Positions 26,356-35,096 of a stretch of 64,000 nt of DNA are shown here, piece by piece. Position 1 is the stretch's first letter. Each line of letters starts with the position of its first letter. Origin of the DNA: Mucilaginibacter_A sp050955045. Lineage in GTDB: Bacteria > Bacteroidota > Bacteroidia > Sphingobacteriales > Sphingobacteriaceae. The translations under genes were made by a program, and so were the position numbers. The stretch spans positions 113,695 through 177,694 of the forward strand of contig JBPBQV010000031.1 in NCBI GenBank assembly GCA_050955045.1, in the 5' to 3' direction. The notes beneath the pieces were generated by a model, which was not told the DNA's origin, made no database searches, and worked only from the letters and a program-made list of their open reading frames with translations.

Positions 26356-27005
26356 GCTTCGATCAGGCCGTCTTTCATCATCACTTTGCGATCGCTCATT
26401 TCGGCCAGTTCTTCGTTGTGCGTTACAATGATAAAAGTTTGATTAAATTGATCTCGCAGAGAAAAAAACAACTGATGTAGTTCCATCGCGTTCTTAGAAT
26501 CCAAATTTCCGGAAGGTTCATCAGCCAAAATCAAAGCCGGATTATTAATCAAAGCGCGTGCAACGGCAACCCGCTGCTGTTCGCCGCCCGAAAGCTGATT
26601 TGGTTTATGTGTTTTGCGGTGACCAAGATTTAGCATTTCCAGCAATTCGCTGGCACGTGTTTCGGCTTCCTGTTTTGTTTTTCCAGCGATGTAAGCCGGA
26701 ATACAAATATTTTCGATCGCATTAAATTCGGCCAGTAAATGATGAAACTGAAAAATAAACCCGATTTTTTGATTGCGGAAAGCACTTAACTGTTTTTGGT
26801 TCATCACGCTGGTATCGGCATCGTTTAGCAAAATCCGACCAGAATCAGGCTTATCCAGCGTACCGATAATATTAAGCAGCGAACTTTTTCCGGCACCGGA
26901 AGCGCCCACAATACTTACAATTTCTCCGGCTTTTACATCCAAGTCAACACCTTTTAAGATGGGCAGTGTTCCGTATAATTTTTTGATTGACCTTGCTTTT
27001 AGCAT
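26352..27005 (-). CDS. lolD: ABC transporter ATP-binding protein, LolD-like
   Basis: The 217-residue ATPase has all ABC signatures: Walker A GASGAGKSSLL, Q-loop FQFHHLL, signature LSGGEQQRVAVARAL, Walker B ALILADEPSGNLD and the H-loop IIVTHNEEL. The SGNLD after Walker B and the overall length fit the LolD/MacB/FtsE group that drives lipoprotein release or efflux. No permease gene is adjacent, so the partner membrane protein must be encoded elsewhere; the gene name is therefore by similarity only. It heads a coupled operon with the ATP-grasp-like and HAD-like genes. Confidence 0.85.
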   Translation of the reverse strand: MLKARSIKKLYGTLPILKGVDLDVKAGEIVSIVGASGAGKSSLLNIIGTLDKPDSGRILLNDADTSVMNQKQLSAFRNQKIGFIFQFHHLLAEFNAIENICIPAYIAGKTKQEAETRASELLEMLNLGHRKTHKPNQLSGGEQQRVAVARALINNPALILADEPSGNLDSKNAMELHQLFFSLRDQFNQTFIIVTHNEELAEMSDRKVMMKDGLIEA

Positions 27006-27271
27006 CGAACAAAAATAGTAATACCGTTTATACTGAACAATGAAGAAAATATACGTTTTATAAGAATAATTTGTAACTCCGGTTTAAATTATTCGTTAAA
27101 AATATTAATTGTGAACCTGATGAATGAAAACGTTGCTACAAATCTTAATGTCTTGAAGACAAGAGTTTATAACGTTTTAACTAATTACAATCAGGCCCTT
27201 AACTGTTTTAAACAAAACAAGTTTTGTAAATAAATAATTGATCAAGGAATAAGTTTTTTACTATAGCTAAT

Positions 27272-27279
27272 TATATTTG
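27272..27279 (+). promoter_or_regulatory. Possible -7 element (TAnnTTTG) of a Bacteroidota promoter
   Basis: TATATTTG at 27272-27279 matches the Bacteroidota -7 consensus TAnnTTTG and lies just before the kinase gene. The -33 region is T-rich without a clear TTTG. A start site a few bases downstream would fall at or after the GTG chosen for the kinase, so either that transcript is leaderless or the true start codon is further in. Confidence 0.35.
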
Positions 27280-27283
27280 ACCT

Positions 27284-28807
27284 GTGTGTGATCTTCATAT
27301 AAATTTTGCAGCATTTTTTGAAACTGGGCCGCCTACAGTAATTTTAAAACCGGATATTCCTAAGTTTACAATTGTTGCAGTAAACCAGGCATATTTAGAA
27401 GCTACAGATGCCAAACAGGAAGATCTTGTAGCCGCAGGTTTTTTAGATGCTTTTCCTGAAAATCCACTCGACCCAATTACTAAAAATGTACAATCGTTAC
27501 GAAACAGCCTGATAGAGGCCGTACTGACGAAAAAAAAGCATGTGTTGCCCAGCCAGAAGTACGACATACCTGTTTGGGGAACCAACCAATTTGATGTGCG
27601 TTACTGGAAAGCAACCAACTCTCCTATTCTAAATGAAGCAGGCGAAGTAGAATATATTGTACATGTTACTTTGGATATTACCGGTGCTGTAGAAACCGCA
27701 CAAAAAGAACGTTTTGCTTTTGAAGTAGCTGAAGCACAAAGAAAGGCCACCATGCAGATAGAAGAAAGGCTTCGTTTGGCTATTGATTCGGCCAGCCTTG
27801 GAACCTGGTATATTGATGCTGCCACCCGTAAATTTGTTCCTTCTTCGCGGTTAAAGGAAATGTTTGGTTACCACCCCGATGAAGAAATGACTTTCGAAGG
27901 AACAATAACACAAGTTCCGGAAGAATACCGAAACAGGATAGTGCAAGCTATAGAGGATGCAATTACTAAAAATCAAAACTATGATATTGAATATCCCGTC
28001 ATTGGCTATCACGACAAAAAGTTGCGCTGGGTAAAAGCTACCGGTAAACTTTTTACAGCTCAAGAAAATCAACCTGCCAATTTTTCGGGTACAATGGTTG
28101 ATATTACTGAACGCAAGCAGGATGAGCAACGTAAAAATGACTTTATTGCTATGGTAAGTCATGAGTTAAAAACACCGCTAACAATTTCTAATGGTTATAG
28201 CCAGTTACTACTAGTAAAAGCCAAAAAAAGTAATGATACATTTTCTGTAAATACATTAGAGAAAGTCCATAAGCAGTTAGGCAAGATGACAAAGATGATT
28301 GAAGGCTTTTTAGATGCATCAAGAGTGGCGGCAGGTAAAATACACATAGAATGCAAACGCTTTGATATGGCTGTTTTGATTAAGGAAGTGGAGGAAGAAA
28401 TGATATCAGACGCTGATTCAAAACGAGTTGTTTTTAAGCCGGTAGAAACAACTTGGGTTAATGTAGATAAAGAAAAGATAGAGCATGTAATTAATAACTT
28501 CCTCACTAATGCCATCAAATATTCACCTCCTGGCTCACCTATCCAGGTAACTTGTGTTACCAATAATGGTTATGCAGAAGTAAGTGTTAAAGATGAAGGT
28601 ATGGGCATTAAACAAAATGATATCAGCCGGTTGTTCGACCGCTTTTACCGGGTAGAAAATAATCAAATTCAATCTGTAACAGGTTTTGGTATTGGCTTGT
28701 ATATCTGCAAAGAAATTATCGAACGCCATGAAGGAAAAATCTGGGTAGAAAGTGAGTTTGGAAAAGGTTCTACTTTTTATTTTAGCTTACCACTTTATAA
28801 AGGCTAG
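27284..28807 (+). CDS. Cytosolic PAS-domain sensor histidine kinase
   Basis: A 507-residue hybrid-free kinase without membrane segments. Two PAS-like domains occupy about residues 8-135 and 160-280, each ending in a PAC-like segment (EYIVHVTLDITGAVE; NFSGTMVDITERK). HisKA follows with the phospho-acceptor His293 in FIAMVSHELKTPL, then the HATPase domain with N box NNFLTNAIKYS, DEGMGI, and GFGIGLYICKEI. The absence of TM helices suggests it senses a cytosolic signal, possibly light, redox or a ligand in PAS1. No response regulator is adjacent. The start is GTG 27284; the nearest promoter-like element makes this start uncertain. Confidence 0.85.
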   Translation: MCDLHINFAAFFETGPPTVILKPDIPKFTIVAVNQAYLEATDAKQEDLVAAGFLDAFPENPLDPITKNVQSLRNSLIEAVLTKKKHVLPSQKYDIPVWGTNQFDVRYWKATNSPILNEAGEVEYIVHVTLDITGAVETAQKERFAFEVAEAQRKATMQIEERLRLAIDSASLGTWYIDAATRKFVPSSRLKEMFGYHPDEEMTFEGTITQVPEEYRNRIVQAIEDAITKNQNYDIEYPVIGYHDKKLRWVKATGKLFTAQENQPANFSGTMVDITERKQDEQRKNDFIAMVSHELKTPLTISNGYSQLLLVKAKKSNDTFSVNTLEKVHKQLGKMTKMIEGFLDASRVAAGKIHIECKRFDMAVLIKEVEEEMISDADSKRVVFKPVETTWVNVDKEKIEHVINNFLTNAIKYSPPGSPIQVTCVTNNGYAEVSVKDEGMGIKQNDISRLFDRFYRVENNQIQSVTGFGIGLYICKEIIERHEGKIWVESEFGKGSTFYFSLPLYKG

Positions 28808-28980
28808 ATAATTTATGCTTATAAAAGAAGCATCATTCATTTCAATTACAGCATTACTTTTTTCAATATTTATACAGTTTCTGAAAGAGTTATTGAAGAA
28901 TACCCTCATTCCTCAACCAAACAAATTTTTCATTTTTATTTTTAAGCTGAAATTGTAGCTTTACCCAAAATCTTTTTAAA

Positions 28981-30171
28981 ATGAACATTCACGAATATCA
29001 GGGCAAAGCCATACTGAAAAGCTACGGTGTTAAGGTTCAGGAAGGCATTCTTGCCGAGAACGTTGAACAGGCTGTGGAAGCAGCTAAAAAATTAAAGGAA
29101 GAATATGGTTCTGACTGGGTAGTGATTAAAGCACAAATCCATGCAGGCGGTCGCGGTAAAGGCGGCGGCGTTAAATTAGCCAAAAACCTGGACGATGTTA
29201 AAGAGAAAACCAATGCCATTATTGGTATGCAATTGGTAACACCGCAAACAGGCCCGGAAGGTAAATTAGTAAGCAAAGTGCTGGTTGCACAGGATGTTTA
29301 TTATCCAGGGCCATCGGAAACGAAAGAGTTTTATGTTTCTGTTTTGATGGACCGTGCAAAAGGCCGCAACGTCATCATGTATTCTACCGAAGGCGGAATG
29401 GATATTGAAGAAGTTGCACACTCTACGCCAGAACTGATTTATAAAGAAGAAATTGATCCGAAAGTTGGTTTGCAAGGTTTTCAATCGCGCAAAATTGCTT
29501 TCAATTTAGGTTTATCTGGCGATGCTTTTAAAGAAATGGTGAAATTTATCACTGCTTTATACAAAGCTTACGATGCTACAGATTCTTCTCAGTTTGAAAT
29601 CAATCCGGTTTTAAAAACTTCTGATAATAAAATTCTGGCTGTTGATGCCAAAGTGAACATTGATGATAACGCTTTGTACCGTCATCCGGATTTTGCCGCG
29701 ATGCGTGATACTGCGGAAGAAGATCCGATGGAAGTTGAAGCAAGCGAATCGAACTTAAACTATGTGAAACTGGACGGAAACGTTGGTTGCATGGTTAACG
29801 GCGCTGGTTTGGCAATGGCAACGATGGACATCATTAAAATTGCTGGCGGTGAGCCTGCAAATTTCCTGGATGTTGGCGGAACGGCTAATGCACAAACCGT
29901 AAAAGCTGCTTTCGGTATTATCCTGAAAGATCCAAACGTAAAAGCGATCCTGATTAATATTTTTGGTGGAATTGTTCGTTGTGATCGTGTAGCGCAAGGT
30001 GTAATTGACGCTTACCAAGAAATGGGCGATATCCCGGTTCCAATTATTGTTCGTTTACAAGGAACCAATGCGGTTGAAGCTAAAAAACTGATTGATGAAT
30101 CTGGTTTGAAAGTTTTCTCTGCCATTTTGTTAAAAGAAGCAGCGGATTTGGTTAAGCAAGTTTTAGCGTAA
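28981..30171 (+). CDS. sucC: Succinate-CoA ligase [ADP-forming] subunit beta
   Basis: The 396-residue protein matches SucC: the N-terminal ATP-grasp domain starts MNIHEYQGKAILKSYGV, followed by the glycine-rich GGRGKGGGVKLAK loop binding ATP, NPVLKTSDNKILAVDAKVN near the metal site, and the C-terminal CoA-ligase domain with GGEPANFLDVGGTA and LINIFGGIVRCD. It makes ATP in the TCA cycle by converting succinyl-CoA to succinate together with SucD, which is not encoded here. It stands alone with a clear terminator after it. Confidence 0.96.
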   Translation: MNIHEYQGKAILKSYGVKVQEGILAENVEQAVEAAKKLKEEYGSDWVVIKAQIHAGGRGKGGGVKLAKNLDDVKEKTNAIIGMQLVTPQTGPEGKLVSKVLVAQDVYYPGPSETKEFYVSVLMDRAKGRNVIMYSTEGGMDIEEVAHSTPELIYKEEIDPKVGLQGFQSRKIAFNLGLSGDAFKEMVKFITALYKAYDATDSSQFEINPVLKTSDNKILAVDAKVNIDDNALYRHPDFAAMRDTAEEDPMEVEASESNLNYVKLDGNVGCMVNGAGLAMATMDIIKIAGGEPANFLDVGGTANAQTVKAAFGIILKDPNVKAILINIFGGIVRCDRVAQGVIDAYQEMGDIPVPIIVRLQGTNAVEAKKLIDESGLKVFSAILLKEAADLVKQVLA

Positions 30172-30196
30172 ATTTCTCAGCATAAAAATATATTCT

Positions 30197-30227
30197 GAAA
30201 AGGCTGTCTGTATGGGCGGCCTTTTTT
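30197..30227 (+). terminator. Terminator after sucC
   Basis: AAAAGGCTG (30197 onward) pairs with CGGCCTTTTTT (about 30217-30227) with a 10-base variable centre; a T run follows. A dispersed 14-mer copy comes straight after (30232-30245). Confidence 0.7.
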
Positions 30228-30292
30228 GTGAATACTGTTTTTACCGGATAAAAATCTTCTTATTCTTATCTTATACAAATACAATTTAAAAA

Positions 30293-30877
30293 ATGAATGC
30301 AATATGTGTTTTCTGCGGAGCAAATTTTAATGGCGATGAACGTGTAAAAACAGCTATTAATCAGTTGGCAGAAGTAATGGTGAACCGAAACATTTCACTG
30401 GTTTTTGGCGGCGGAAAAGTTGGCATAATGGGCTTAATTGCCGATGCCGTTTTACAGCGCGGCGGCAAAGCAATTGGTGTAATTCCGCAATTTTTGATGG
30501 ACAAAGAAGTTGGCCACATCGGTTTAACCGAAATGCACATCGTAGAAAACATGCATCAAAGGAAGCAGCTGATGAACGAACTCTGCGACGGCATTATTAC
30601 CTTGCCCGGTGGTTTTGGTACGCTGGAAGAATTTTTTGAAGTATTAACCTGGCTGCAATTGGGTTTGCACAACAAACCAATCGGCTTGTTAAACATCAAC
30701 GGTTTTTATGATTTTTTGCTGAAACAAATGGATGTGATGGTGGAACAGAAATTTTTAAAGCCTGCCAACCGAAAGTTGGTTTTAACCAGTTCTCAGCCAG
30801 AAGAATTAGTAAACCTGATGTGCGGTTTTAATGCTTCGCCGGATGAAGTTTGGTTTAAAGATCAAAATTTTATCTAA
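30293..30877 (+). CDS. LOG family protein (cytokinin riboside 5'-monophosphate phosphoribohydrolase-like)
   Basis: The 194-residue protein has the LOG family signature: FVFCGANFNGDE-like start (ICVFCGANF), GGGKVGIMGLIADAVL, and the catalytic PGGFGTLEEFFE with Arg in MHQRKQLM. LOG enzymes split nucleoside monophosphates into base and ribose 5-phosphate; bacterial members often act in purine nucleotide turnover and were once annotated as lysine decarboxylases. Single gene, with a terminator-like hairpin about 55 bases downstream. Confidence 0.9.
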   Translation: MNAICVFCGANFNGDERVKTAINQLAEVMVNRNISLVFGGGKVGIMGLIADAVLQRGGKAIGVIPQFLMDKEVGHIGLTEMHIVENMHQRKQLMNELCDGIITLPGGFGTLEEFFEVLTWLQLGLHNKPIGLLNINGFYDFLLKQMDVMVEQKFLKPANRKLVLTSSQPEELVNLMCGFNASPDEVWFKDQNFI

Positions 30878-30933
30878 AATAGTATGGTAAAAGAAGCATT
30901 ACGAGTGTTGCTTATCAGCTCGTTTCAACCAAA

Positions 30934-30968
30934 AAAAGCATCTTAACCGGGGAGATTAAGATGCTTTT
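30934..30968 (+). terminator. Terminator after the LOG gene
   Basis: AAAAGCATCTTAA (30934-30946) and TTAAGATGCTTTT (30956-30968) form a perfect 13-bp stem with a 9-base loop. A dispersed 14-mer copy (30887-30900) sits between the stop codon and the hairpin. Confidence 0.8.
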
Positions 30969-31254
30969 AACCAATTATAAACCAAATTTGAGAGAGAATT
31001 AATAATTTATACGTTACAAAATTTATTAAGTTATAAAATATTATTGAATTGCAGTTAATTTATTGTATCCTCTATTTCAGTTACTTTTTAACACATTCTG
31101 CCTGTCATCAAAATTTCTATGCTTTTATAGTTTTGAGGCATCTATATTCAAATCATAATTGCAACATTACAAAACTGGTTAAAGCAGTAAGAAATTAAAA
31201 TTTAATTTTATGATGATAAAAGAAGTATTTGTTTTGATGAAATGATAAATATTT

Positions 31255-31344
31255 TGTCATTTCGACCAACGAGAGAAATTGTATTTGAATAAGAAATCGT
31301 GTGGATTCGATTCAATGAAGACTCCTCCTATCGCCGGAATGACA
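31255..31344. repeat. Dispersed repeat of the GTCATTTCGACC family before tRNA-Thr
   Basis: GTCATTTCGACCAACGAGAG (31256-31275) and the diverged inverse half GAAGACTCCTCCTATCGCCG with GGAATGACAAA (31317-31344). This 489-base gap between the LOG gene and the tRNA otherwise holds the terminator at 30934, a 14-mer copy (31215-31228) and AT-rich sequence with no ORF that I support. Confidence 0.65.
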
Positions 31345-31366
31345 AACGATAAATCAACAAATTAAA

Positions 31367-31439
31367 GCCGACGTAGCTCAGCTGGTAGAGCAACTCATTC
31401 GTAATGAGTAGGTCGCAGGTTCGACTCCCGTCGTCGGCT
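31367..31439 (+). tRNA. tRNA-Thr (anticodon CGT)
   Basis: A 73-nt cloverleaf: acceptor arms GCCGACG / CGTCGGC, D arm GCTCAGCTGGTAGAGC, anticodon stem ACTCA/TGAGT with loop TTCGTAA (anticodon CGT, reading ACG), variable loop AGGTC, T arm with GGTTCGACTCC. The 3' CCA is not encoded, so it is added enzymatically. It lies upstream of a small hypothetical gene, in a spacer with dispersed repeats; I see no integrase or direct repeat of its 3' end in the window. Confidence 0.96.
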
Positions 31440-31459
31440 CATTCACCAAAAACCAAACT

Positions 31460-31681
31460 ATGGAAACAGAACCTTTTGAATTTTACATCCACCAATTAGG
31501 CGAAAAAGTACTTTGCCGAATTGAACCGCAGGGCGATGATTACGAAACATATTTCGACGGAAAATATCAAACTAAAATCCGTTTTGATCAGCACGGCCAT
31601 TGTTACCAGTTAGGCGGCGAAAGTTTAAATATGGAAACCATGCAAGCTATTGAAGACGGCATAGAAAGCCATTTACTGTAA
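31460..31681 (+). CDS. Small hypothetical protein (73 aa)
   Basis: A short soluble protein starting at ATG 31460, 21 bases after the tRNA. The composition (HQLGEKVLCRIEPQGDDYETYFDGKYQTKIRFDQHGHCYQLGGES as beta-rich segments, then a C-terminal helix ETMQAIEDGIESHLL) suggests a compact alpha/beta domain. I do not recognise the family. Its start codon, position and normal base composition favour a real gene. It is 86 bases upstream of another small gene on the same strand. Confidence 0.55.
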   Translation: METEPFEFYIHQLGEKVLCRIEPQGDDYETYFDGKYQTKIRFDQHGHCYQLGGESLNMETMQAIEDGIESHLL

Positions 31682-31767
31682 TTTTGCTTACATTTACAGC
31701 TCAAACTTTATCAATAAAAACAAGTTTCATACAAACACAACAAAATTTACCCTTTAAAAGAAGCAAG

Positions 31768-32073
31768 ATGGATACTCTGAAAAAATTTGCAGCGATGGAA
31801 AAAATCGTTCATGAACTGGAAGATTTAAAAAACAGTCAGCAGGCAATCATACAAAAATTAGGAAAAATTGAAGTTGATAACATTGATTTAGGTGATAAAC
31901 GCCTGGAAAAAGAATTGCCGGACATGCACCAAAGGATTGCGGATAACCTAGATGCCATTGCCGATATTCTGGAATATTTTGCCGGAAATACAGATAAATT
32001 CCACGATACGAATAATATTGAAGCTTTAAAAGAAGAAGCAGCTATCCGCGAAGCGGCAGGCAACGAAGAATAA
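31768..32073 (+). CDS. Small coiled-coil protein of unknown function
   Basis: A 101-residue acidic protein starting at ATG 31768, which is directly preceded by a copy of the dispersed motif. An in-frame TTG at 31684 would add 28 residues with no family look, so I prefer the ATG. The body is helical and charged (KIVHELEDLKNSQQAIIQKLGKIE, then LEKELPDMHQRIADNLDAIADILEYFAG) and has no signal peptide. Unknown function; a clear terminator follows. Confidence 0.55.
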   Translation: MDTLKKFAAMEKIVHELEDLKNSQQAIIQKLGKIEVDNIDLGDKRLEKELPDMHQRIADNLDAIADILEYFAGNTDKFHDTNNIEALKEEAAIREAAGNEE

Positions 32074-32095
32074 GTTTCTATTTGATCAACATAAG

Positions 32096-32121
32096 AAAGG
32101 CACCTCATAAGTGCCTTTTTT
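32096..32121 (+). terminator. Terminator with the last part of the small-protein gene
   Basis: AAAGGCAC (32096-32103) and GTGCCTTT (32111-32118) with a 7-base loop, then a T run. It is followed by a 14-mer copy (32128-32140) and then the convergent membrane-protein gene. Confidence 0.8.
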
Positions 32122-32154
32122 TGTGCCATAAAAGAAGCATTTTATCGCTGGGAA

Positions 32155-32802
32155 TTATTTTTTGGGAAACAGTTTCCTTCCTGTAAAAATAAATAAGGCA
32201 CTAAAAAAAGCAAAAACCAGTAAAAGCACAAAAGCATTTATGGCTACTTGGGAAAAACCGAATGTTTTTACATCTACAAAAAAATAAGGATAAAAGCCGG
32301 TTGCTGCTCCGCGAGCTATTACATAAATCAAATACACAAATGGAAAAATCAGCCAGTCTAAAAGTTGTTTCCACTTTAAACCTTGTTTGGGCAATACAAA
32401 AAGCCAATACAAAATGTATAGAATTGGCACAATTAAATGCAGCAATTCATCTACCGGTTTGTAAAACCCTTTGGGATGCCAGAACGGCCGCAACACCAAA
32501 TTATAAACTAAACTAACAATGGTAATGTAAACGGCAATGGCAGTAGCGGTAGAAACTTTTGAAAAGAACTTGCCTGCATTTGTTTTGGGAAATAATAGAA
32601 CAGCACTTAAGCTGAATGCTACCAGAATATTACTTTGAATGGTAAAATAACTTAACAATTGCACAAAGCTTCCGGCAACTGTTCTTCCCTTTTCCAAATA
32701 TTCCGGAACAGAAATTATAAATTGGGCAATGATGGCAAACCAAGCTACCAATGTTGTTAAACCTATAAAAAACGTATTTTTAAGTATTGGTTCTTGATTC
32801 AT
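32155..32802 (-). CDS. Pr6Pr family membrane protein
   Basis: A 215-residue protein with about six to seven membrane helices spread over its length. Features of the Pr6Pr group include FFTIQSN-type loop (SYFTIQSNILVAF), YNLVLRPFWHPKGFYKPVDELLHLIVPILY, and the arginine-glycine turn IARGAATGFYPYFFVD. The biochemical role of the family is unknown. Single gene on the minus strand, between a terminator and the Hsp70 gene. Confidence 0.75.
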   Translation of the reverse strand: MNQEPILKNTFFIGLTTLVAWFAIIAQFIISVPEYLEKGRTVAGSFVQLLSYFTIQSNILVAFSLSAVLLFPKTNAGKFFSKVSTATAIAVYITIVSLVYNLVLRPFWHPKGFYKPVDELLHLIVPILYILYWLFVLPKQGLKWKQLLDWLIFPFVYLIYVIARGAATGFYPYFFVDVKTFGFSQVAINAFVLLLVFAFFSALFIFTGRKLFPKK

Positions 32803-32867
32803 TTTAGCAAAATAACAATCTGGCTAAAACTATATAAAATTCAAAGCCATAGCAAAAGGTCAGCTAT

Positions 32868-34712
32868 TTATTCTACACTTTTACCTCTCATAACCGTGCT
32901 AACAGCCTGATCCATCAATCGTTCTGCAAAAGGACGTGTAAATTCGTTTAAAGTATCTACTCTTTTCAGAATTAAATCTTTATCACTCAAAGTAAGTGAT
33001 TCTTTTAATTCCGCAACTAATTTTAGCGTATCTGTAATTTCTGTTGCTGATAAGTAAGCTACGTTTTTTTGTACAAACCTTTCTACCGTGTAAACCATTT
33101 GCTCACCTTCAGTTCGTGCTTCAATCAGCATCCGTTGCTTTACATCATCTTGCGCGTGTGTAATGCTGTCCATCAGCATTTGTTCTACTTCGGCATCGGT
33201 TAAACCATAAGCAGGTTTCACTTCTACTTCCTGTTTTACACCTGATCGCTGTTCAACCGCTTGAATCGTCAAAATCCCATCTGCATTCAGCAAAAAGTTA
33301 ATATCCACTTTTGGGAAACCAGCTGGCATAGATGGAATTCCTTTCAAATCAAATTCTGCCAGTTTGCGGTTTTCTTTAACTAAATCGCGCTCACCTTGGT
33401 AAACGGCAATTTTCATATTTACTTGTCCGTCGATGGAAGTAGTATATTGTCTTCCGGCTTTGGTTGGGATTTTTGCGTTTCGCGGAATAATTACATCCAT
33501 TAAACCACCCATCGTTTCAATTCCCAAAGAAAGCGGCGTAACATCTAGCAACAAAATATCAGTCCGGTTTCCAGCCAGAATATCTGCCTGAATCGCAGCG
33601 CCCAAAGCAACAACTTCATCCGGATTTACTTCATCATGAACTTGTCTGTTAAAGAACTCAGCAACCATTTGTTTAACCAAATGCGTTCTGGTAGAACCAC
33701 CCACCATCACCACTTCATCAATATCACTAACTTCTAGATTGGCATCTTTTAAAGCATTCCGGCAGCTATCAATAGTTTGCTGCACTTTCGGTAAAATCAG
33801 TTGCTCAAAAGTAGTACGATCAATTGTACACCAAATCTCTCCTATTTTCTCATTAAATAAACTTTGGTGCGCGAAAGCTTTTTTGGCTTCTTCTGCTTTT
33901 AAACGTAATTCCTGCTGCGGTAAATTAGGCTGGTTTTGCAGGTTATTTTTTTCGATCCAGTAATTTACAATTAAGCGGTCAAAATCATCTCCGCCTAGAA
34001 AAGTATCTCCGTTAGTTGCCAAAACTTCAAAAATTCCGTTTTGGATTTGGAGGATGGAAACATCAAACGTACCTCCGCCTAAATCATAAACCGCAATGGT
34101 TTTAGTTTCTTCGGGATTTAAACCGATGCCATAAGCTAAACTTGCAGCTGTCGGTTCGTTTACAATTCGTAAAACATCTAAACCTGCCAATTTTCCCGCA
34201 TCGCGCGTAGCTTGTCGTTGCGAATCATTAAAATAAGCCGGAACAGTAATTACTGCTTTGTTTACCGGTGTTTTTATGGCGTGTTCTGCACGTTCTTTCA
34301 GTTCCTTTAAAATCAAACCCGAAAGTTCTACCGGTGTGTAAAAAGCATCGCCAACTTTAATTTTAACCAGGCTTTCGGTATCGTCGTCTATAATTTTGTA
34401 AGAAAAGAAGTTCTGATAATCAGCCACATCTTTGTATGATCGGCCCAGCAATCTCTTCACCGAAAAAATTGTATTCTGCGGATCGCTGATTAGATAATTT
34501 TTAGCTTCGTTTCCAACCGTAATATTGCCCTGATCACCAAAATGAATAATCGAAGGAACCAAAACGCCTTTTCCGGTATCGTTTATAACCTGCGGATTTT
34601 TATCCGGATTGATAAAAGCCACGAGCGAATTGGTTGTACCGAGATCGATACCAACAATAATTTCTTCCTGCTGTATGGAACCGGTTGTTAAATTAATTGA
34701 AATTGTAGCCAT
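32868..34712 (-). CDS. hscA: Hsp70 family chaperone, HscA-like
   Basis: A 614-residue Hsp70. The ATPase domain has the phosphate-binding GIDLGTTNSLVA, VITVPAYFNDSQRQATRDAGKLAGL, YDLGGGTFDVSIL and VGGSTRTHLVKQ; the substrate domain follows, ending with the C-terminal helical lid. The short N-terminus before GIDLGTTNS and the shortened C-terminus without the acidic DnaK tail fit HscA, the Fe-S cluster assembly chaperone, better than DnaK. No hscB or isc genes are nearby, so the name rests on similarity. The 384-base upstream gap contains a repeat copy. Confidence 0.8.
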   Translation of the reverse strand: MATISINLTTGSIQQEEIIVGIDLGTTNSLVAFINPDKNPQVINDTGKGVLVPSIIHFGDQGNITVGNEAKNYLISDPQNTIFSVKRLLGRSYKDVADYQNFFSYKIIDDDTESLVKIKVGDAFYTPVELSGLILKELKERAEHAIKTPVNKAVITVPAYFNDSQRQATRDAGKLAGLDVLRIVNEPTAASLAYGIGLNPEETKTIAVYDLGGGTFDVSILQIQNGIFEVLATNGDTFLGGDDFDRLIVNYWIEKNNLQNQPNLPQQELRLKAEEAKKAFAHQSLFNEKIGEIWCTIDRTTFEQLILPKVQQTIDSCRNALKDANLEVSDIDEVVMVGGSTRTHLVKQMVAEFFNRQVHDEVNPDEVVALGAAIQADILAGNRTDILLLDVTPLSLGIETMGGLMDVIIPRNAKIPTKAGRQYTTSIDGQVNMKIAVYQGERDLVKENRKLAEFDLKGIPSMPAGFPKVDINFLLNADGILTIQAVEQRSGVKQEVEVKPAYGLTDAEVEQMLMDSITHAQDDVKQRMLIEARTEGEQMVYTVERFVQKNVAYLSATEITDTLKLVAELKESLTLSDKDLILKRVDTLNEFTRPFAERLMDQAVSTVMRGKSVE

Positions 34713-34898
34713 AATAAATGCTTAACAAGCCGCAAAGGTAGGAGTTTTGAGAAACGGCGTGTCATGTTAGTGTAGAAGGGGTTTGAAGTGAAGGTATTAT
34801 AAATTTCGTCATCCAGAACTTGTTTCAGCGTCCCGTCAGAAAAAGAAACTTGGTAAAATGAGTTTTCATTCAAGCCAGTATTTTTTATTTTTCTTGTA

Positions 34899-34990
34899 CG
34901 TTCTTTTGCTTAATCAAAAGAACCAAAAATCAAGAATGCCGGATCGCCTCCGGGCGGCATTCAGCCCAACGCTCCTGGGTGCATACCTTT
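34899..34990 (+). repeat. Copy of the large dispersed intergenic repeat (R1)
   Basis: An A/T-rich palindrome GTTCTTTTGCTTAATC... complementary to AAAAGAAC is followed by the GC-rich core GAATGCCGGATCGCCTCC, GGGCGGCATTC and CGCTCCTGGGTG. The same order of parts occurs at 50465-50613, 51461-51600, 51672-51780, 51821-51958, 52025-52145, 63046-63178 and 63265-63385, in both orientations. It occupies the gap before the gene at 35097; the ORFs it contains are not genes. Confidence 0.8.
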
Positions 34991-35096
34991 CTAGCTGTCG
35001 GTTTGGCGTTACTTATCTTAAATTTAGCAATTGATGACACATGATGCACCAGCATCAAAAATTTAATTAATTTTCATCCTGTAAAATCATTTCTAA

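Noticed and set aside
31367..31439. tRNA-Thr as an integration site of a mobile island
   Set aside because: No integrase and no copy of the tRNA 3' end were seen nearby.
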